Shown piece after piece: positions 6,194 through 10,310 of a stretch of DNA of 10,310 bases (position 1 is its first letter; every line of letters starts with the position of its first letter). The stretch is from an uncultured Chloracidobacterium sp. Lineage in GTDB: Bacteria; Acidobacteriota; Blastocatellia; Pyrinomonadales; Pyrinomonadaceae. The translations under genes were made by a program, and so were the position numbers. The stretch spans positions 1 through 10,310 of the forward strand of contig CALDGX010000129.1 in assembly GCA_937941715.1 (NCBI GenBank), written 5' to 3'. The notes under the pieces are model-generated. The model searched no databases. It was not told the origin of the DNA and saw only the letters and a program-made list of their open reading frames with translations.

Positions 6194-7693
6194 TTGAGCA
6201 ATTTAACTAAAGGTCTTATTTTGGTCGGCGTGATCATAGCTATCGGCGCCGGACTTGTTGTATGGAAAAAGAAGGTCGGCGGACACTCGACCGAATCGTT
6301 TAATCAGATCAGTCGCGAAGAGGTCGAGATGCTGCTGGCCGACGTATCTAAGCAGAATCCGGCGATCCTGAAACGCTTGAACGAGGATCCGGAACTCAAG
6401 AAGCAACAGCTTGAGAGCCTCAAGCAGCTGCTCGCTTTCGCCAGCCAGGCAAAGGCTGACCGCCTAACCGAAGAGGCGAACAACAAGCAGGAGCTTGAGA
6501 ATATCAAGGCCGAGATCACCGCCGTCAACTACGACCGCGAAATGAACAAGGACAAAGGCCCGCTGCCGCCGTTCGGTTTTATTACTGAAGATATGATCAA
6601 TCAGTACTGGGGCGAGGACAACAGCCCGGCCGCACCGAAAGGCGGCTTTGCCGGCCTGATGGACAAGCTTGGCCTCGGGGCTCCGGCCGAAAGCCGTACG
6701 CACGCTGCCGAGTTCGAAGACTTTCTCAACACCAAGGTCGCTCTTCTGAAAGCCGGCAACCCCGAAATGGCTAACCGCGAGATCTCAGAAGAAGAAAAGA
6801 CCCAGGCGAAGGAAGTCTTTGCAAAGATCCGCATCTACAAGAAAGAGTACGACACCAAGGCCGCTGCCGGTGAGCTTCCAAAAGAGCTCATTGACCGCGT
6901 AAATCTACAGGTCAAACTCCAGCAGGCACAGTTCCTGGCACGTATCTATTCCGAAACGCTGACCGACAAGATGAAGGTCACCGACGAGGACATCAACAAG
7001 TACATCGCCGCTCATCCGGAATTGAGCCCGACCGAAAAGCGTAACAAGGCGATGGAGATCCTTAACCGTGCCAAGGCCGGCGAGGATTTCGCCGCACTCG
7101 CAAACGAGTTTTCCGAAGATCCCGGCAACAAGGGCCCCGAGGGCGGTGCCGGCAAGGGCGGGCTTTACGCCGATGTGCCGAAAGGCCGCATGGTCGCCCC
7201 GTTTGAGACTGCCGCTCTGGCTCTCGAGCCCGGACAGGTCAGCGCCGACCTGGTCGAGACCGATTTCGGATATCACATCATCAAGCTTGAGCGTAAGCTC
7301 GGCAAAAAGGACGCCGCGGCCAAGGACGAAACGTACGACGTACGCCACATCCTGATCTCGACCAATATCAAAGATCCGGAAAAACCGAACGCTCCCGAAA
7401 TGCCCGTAAAGGAATTTGTCCGCAACAAGCTTGAGACCGAAAAGGAAAAAGAACTGGTCGACAAGATCGTCGCGGCGAACAACGTCCAGGTCCCGTCAGA
7501 CTTTACCGTACCGCAGGTGACCGATGAGCAGATGAAGCAGATGCAGCAGCGTCAGATGCAGCAAATGCAGCAGATGCAGCCGCCTCCGGGATCGGAACCG
7601 GGCGAACCGGGCAAACCCGGCAAGGATGGCAAGGACAGCAAAGAAGCCAAGCCTGCCGCTCCGGCCGCGAAAAAGCCTGAAGCCAAGAAATAA
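6194..7693 (+). CDS. Membrane-anchored peptidyl-prolyl cis-trans isomerase, parvulin/PpiC type
   Basis: A 499-residue parvulin-type foldase or chaperone, expected to act on proteins in the cell envelope. Residues 7-24 (GLILVGVIIAIGAGLVVW) form one membrane segment. A long charged helical region (about 36-275) resembles SurA/PrsA-type chaperone arms, including KVTDEDINKYIAAHPEL (261-277). The parvulin core runs from about 283 to 368: GEDFAALANEFSEDPG (296-311), GGLYADVPKGRMVAPFETA (322-340) and DFGYHIIKLE (357-366). The usual first-strand RHIL motif is missing before this core and instead occurs after it as DVRHILIST (382-390). The C-terminus is rich in Met and Gln (447-462), then has four Gly-X-Y triplets (470-481) and an Ala-Lys-Pro tail. 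There are no cysteines and no lipobox. Three lysines directly after the membrane segment make the topology unclear. The metallohydrolase gene begins immediately after the stop. Confidence 0.86.
   Translation: MSNLTKGLILVGVIIAIGAGLVVWKKKVGGHSTESFNQISREEVEMLLADVSKQNPAILKRLNEDPELKKQQLESLKQLLAFASQAKADRLTEEANNKQELENIKAEITAVNYDREMNKDKGPLPPFGFITEDMINQYWGEDNSPAAPKGGFAGLMDKLGLGAPAESRTHAAEFEDFLNTKVALLKAGNPEMANREISEEEKTQAKEVFAKIRIYKKEYDTKAAAGELPKELIDRVNLQVKLQQAQFLARIYSETLTDKMKVTDEDINKYIAAHPELSPTEKRNKAMEILNRAKAGEDFAALANEFSEDPGNKGPEGGAGKGGLYADVPKGRMVAPFETAALALEPGQVSADLVETDFGYHIIKLERKLGKKDAAAKDETYDVRHILISTNIKDPEKPNAPEMPVKEFVRNKLETEKEKELVDKIVAANNVQVPSDFTVPQVTDEQMKQMQQRQMQQMQQMQPPPGSEPGEPGKPGKDGKDSKEAKPAAPAAKKPEAKK
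7532..7579 (+). repeat. Short CAG/ATG repeat tract inside the isomerase gene
   Basis: These 16 codons are almost only CAG/CAA and ATG, encoding the Met/Gln-rich stretch MKQMQQRQMQQMQQMQ. The ATGCAG hexamer recurs with little change. Such a tract could expand or shrink by slippage in steps that keep the reading frame. Confidence 0.6.
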
Positions 7694-8527
7694 ATGAACT
7701 TTGGCGACTACCGCGTCGAGATAATTCCCGACGCGGAATTCAAATTAGACGGAGGGGCGATGTTCGGAGTCGTCCCTCGCGTCGTTTGGGAACGCGTTTG
7801 CCCGGCCGACGAGCTTAATCGGATCCGGATGAACATGAACTGCCTGTTCATCGAGACGCCGGACGAACGAATTCTGGTCGAGACCGGCATCGGTGAAAAA
7901 TGGACCGAACGCGAGACCGCGATGTACGGCATCGAGCGTCAGCGGCCGTTTGCCGACTCGCTGCAGCGGATCGCTGGCTGCGGCCCCGAGGACATCTCGA
8001 TCGTCATCAACACGCATCTGCATTTCGATCACGCCGGCGGAAACACCGTTAATTCAGACGGGCAGGCTGCACCTCAGTTCCCAAACGCCCGTTACCTGGT
8101 GTCGAGGTCCGAGTTCGAACACGCCGAAAACCCTCACGAACGCGACCGTGCGAGTTATCTGCCGGACAACTGGCGCCCGATGCAGGTGAGCGGCCAGCTT
8201 GAGCTGATGCCCGACGCTTACGAGCCGGTCGAAGGCCTGAGGATCGAGAAGTTTCGAGGTCATTCCGAAACCATGCAGACCGTGCGGCTCGACCGCGGCG
8301 GGCGAACGCTGTACGGTTTTGCCGACCTTGTGCCGACCCGGCATCATCTGCCTCTCGCGTGGATCGCCGGATTCGACCTGTATCCGGTCGAGACGCTCGA
8401 GTTCAAAAAACAAACGCTGCCCAAGGCCGTCGACGAAGGCTGGGCGTGCCTGTTTTACCACGACATCGAAGCCTCACTTTGTTCTTTGCGTCGTGAAAAT
8501 GGCAAAATCATATTTTCAAAGATCTAG
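7694..8527 (+). CDS. Metallo-beta-lactamase-fold hydrolase
   Basis: A 277-residue MBL-fold metallohydrolase with a full set of metal ligands. The core motif HLHFDHAGG (108-116) supplies His108, His110, Asp112 and His113. The remaining ligands are likely His190 (in FRGHSETM), Asp211 (in YGFADLVP) and His256 (in LFYHDIE). LVETGIGEKW (61-70) is the strand and loop typical of the lactonase and AttM/glyoxalase II-like branches. No signal peptide is seen, so it should be cytoplasmic. The substrate cannot be assigned; quorum-sensing lactonase, thioester hydrolase and other esterase roles all remain possible. Its ATG begins on the base after the TAA of the isomerase gene, so the two are almost certainly cotranscribed. 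The secreted-protein gene follows after 18 bases. Confidence 0.92.
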   Translation: MNFGDYRVEIIPDAEFKLDGGAMFGVVPRVVWERVCPADELNRIRMNMNCLFIETPDERILVETGIGEKWTERETAMYGIERQRPFADSLQRIAGCGPEDISIVINTHLHFDHAGGNTVNSDGQAAPQFPNARYLVSRSEFEHAENPHERDRASYLPDNWRPMQVSGQLELMPDAYEPVEGLRIEKFRGHSETMQTVRLDRGGRTLYGFADLVPTRHHLPLAWIAGFDLYPVETLEFKKQTLPKAVDEGWACLFYHDIEASLCSLRRENGKIIFSKI

Positions 8528-8530
8528 TTA

Positions 8531-8535
8531 AAGGA
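8531..8535 (+). promoter_or_regulatory. Shine-Dalgarno site that decides the start of the secreted protein
   Basis: AAGGA lies ten bases before the ATG at 8546. A GTG at 8537 is in the same frame but would leave one base after this site, so 8546 is preferred. That start also gives a cleaner signal peptide beginning MKKTR. Confidence 0.55.
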
Positions 8536-8545
8536 TGTGGCCAAA

Positions 8546-9031
8546 ATGAAAAAGACCCGTATCGTCATCACTCTCGCTTTCGTTCTCGCTTTCACGGCCG
8601 GCATTTATGCCCAGACCGATAAAGAGCTTACTATCAAAACCGCCCGTGCCCTCGAAACATCGCCGCTTGCTCAGGACACCGTCAAGATGCGCGAAAAGGC
8701 CCTGAAGTGGGTGATCGAGACCGATCAGGTCAGCGTCATCGCCTGCGGCGAGATATTCTCGCTCTTCTCGGACAAAAAGAACAAAAATTCGAGCGAAATG
8801 ACCGTCGCATACACGATCGGCATGGCCGCGTTCAAACTCGAGTTCCCTGAAAAGGCGTCCGACGAGAACGCCGCTCAGCTTGCCGGACTCGAGACCGCCC
8901 TGAAGTCATACGAGGCGATCGTCAAAGAAAAACCAAAGACAAAATTTGAAAAGATCGAAGCCGTGCTTGAAAAACAGCGTGCCGGCCAACTCGCCGCAAT
9001 GGTGACGGCGGCCGACTGCGGCAAAAAATAA
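8546..9031 (+). CDS. Small secreted protein of unknown function
   Basis: I do not recognise a named family with certainty. The 161-residue product has a clear Sec signal peptide: MKKTR, then a hydrophobic stretch (6-19) and a probable cleavage after IYA at residue 22, leaving Gln23 first. The mature part, about 139 residues, looks mainly helical and carries WVIETDQVSVIACGEIF (55-71), a lysine-rich turn DKKNKN (76-81), then AYTIGMAAFKLEFPEKA (88-104) and the helix LAGLETALKSYEAIVKEKPK (112-131). Exactly two cysteines occur in the mature protein, Cys67 and Cys158, which could form a disulfide outside the cytoplasm. There is no lipobox. It lies between the metallohydrolase gene and mtnP (13 bases before the latter), so it is probably in their operon, but that gives no clear hint of function. 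Confidence 0.8.
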   Translation: MKKTRIVITLAFVLAFTAGIYAQTDKELTIKTARALETSPLAQDTVKMREKALKWVIETDQVSVIACGEIFSLFSDKKNKNSSEMTVAYTIGMAAFKLEFPEKASDENAAQLAGLETALKSYEAIVKEKPKTKFEKIEAVLEKQRAGQLAAMVTAADCGKK

Positions 9032-9044
9032 GACAACAAACATA

Positions 9045-9914
<870 letters not shown>

Positions 9915-9929
9915 GAGCCGCGCGTGGGT

Positions 9930-9959
9930 CCCGTGTTACGCGTTTACGCGTGATCCGGG
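9930..9959 (+). other. Imperfect hairpin after mtnP
   Basis: Two 13-base arms (9930-9942 and 9947-9959) can pair around a TTTA loop, with CCCG/CGGG at the base, ACGCG/CGCGT at the top and mismatches between. No T-run follows, so this is not a standard intrinsic terminator. It may act in mRNA stability or Rho-linked termination, or have no role. Confidence 0.3.
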
Positions 9960-9996
9960 AAAACCCTCGCGTGCCCTTTCGCATCTATTACACGTT

Positions 9997-10310
9997 ATGA
10001 AGACAAAGTCTCTCTTTTTTGCCGCCGTCATTATCGCGACCCTCGCCGCGGGAGCTTTCGCCCAGCGCAACGTCACGCCGGCGATCGACCGCGATCCGTT
10101 GATGGAGGCCGATGCCAAGCACAATCTTGATGTTGCGTGGCAGGCGTTCGGGCCGGCCCGCAAGGCGTACAAGCAGGTACTGCTTCGGTTCGAAGAGACC
10201 TTTGCGGCGTACCCTGAGTTTTCAAAGATCGATGAGTTTCTCTACCTTGCCGGCATGAGCAGCTATTACCTGTCCGACGGCAAAGGCAAGCAGAAGATCG
10301 ACCTCAAGTC
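9997..10310 (+). CDS. Exported helical-repeat protein, BamD-like (partial, cut by window end)
   Basis: Only the first 104 codons are present. The product starts with a Sec signal peptide (MKTKSLFFAAVIIATLAAG) with likely cleavage after AFA at residue 22, before QRN. The mature part has amphipathic helices of tetratricopeptide type: ARKAYKQVLLRFEETFAAYP (54-73) and KIDEFLYLAGMSSYYLSDGK (77-96). The rhythm of a helix ending in a Tyr/Phe-Pro turn, then FLYLAGMSSYYL, resembles BamD/YbgF-type outer-membrane assembly proteins of TPR type, and this is the best guess. Unlike classical BamD it has no lipobox cysteine, so it would be soluble in the periplasm or held by other means. The ATG at 9997 is chosen for the signal peptide; no Shine-Dalgarno sequence is visible, and an 82-base gap separates it from mtnP. 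Confidence 0.68.
   Translation, partial: MKTKSLFFAAVIIATLAAGAFAQRNVTPAIDRDPLMEADAKHNLDVAWQAFGPARKAYKQVLLRFEETFAAYPEFSKIDEFLYLAGMSSYYLSDGKGKQKIDLK

Overview
This 10.3-kb window reads as ordinary chromosome from a Gram-negative bacterium of moderately high G+C content. The mix of genes points to Acidobacteriota, perhaps the Blastocatellia/Pyrinomonadaceae group: a scpA-scpB-rluB block, methylmalonyl-CoA handling genes, an S-methyl-5'-thioadenosine phosphorylase, a membrane-anchored parvulin chaperone and small secreted proteins cut at Ala-Gln. That assignment rests on the style of the proteins and has not been checked by a search. I see no tRNA, rRNA, CRISPR array, insertion sequence, phage or integrase gene, and no stretch longer than 300 bases without a gene. 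The longest gap is the 162-base divergent region at 2720-2881.

Layout. Positions 45-2274 (+) hold scpA and scpB, the non-SMC condensin subunits, which overlap by one base, followed by rluB, a 23S rRNA pseudouridine synthase. A CoA-binding Rossmann protein on the minus strand (2282-2719) converges on rluB with only 7 bases between the stops. It diverges from an acyl-CoA dehydrogenase (2882-4027, +). Both divergent genes have a strong -10 hexamer almost touching the start codon, so both mRNAs are probably leaderless or nearly so. A DinB/YfiT-type metal-binding four-helix protein (4145-4672) is a stand-alone unit. It has an extended -10 promoter, a perfect 7-2-7 palindrome over the -35 region, a Shine-Dalgarno sequence and a clear intrinsic terminator (4696-4725).

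From 4769 a second plus-strand run begins: meaB and mce, overlapping by 4 bases, which serve methylmalonyl-CoA mutase; the mutase itself is not in the window. Then come a membrane-anchored peptidyl-prolyl isomerase with a TTG start, a metallo-beta-lactamase-fold hydrolase that abuts it with no gap, a small secreted protein of unknown function, mtnP, and the first 104 codons of an exported helical-repeat protein cut by the window edge.

Functionally, the window combines chromosome segregation, ribosome modification, acyl-CoA and propionyl-CoA catabolism, envelope protein folding and methionine salvage. I found no convincing new multi-gene system. The items most worth a second look are the parvulin domain whose first-strand motif lies after the domain instead of before it, the leaderless divergent promoter pair, the palindromic operator in front of the DinB gene, and the unknown secreted protein next to mtnP.
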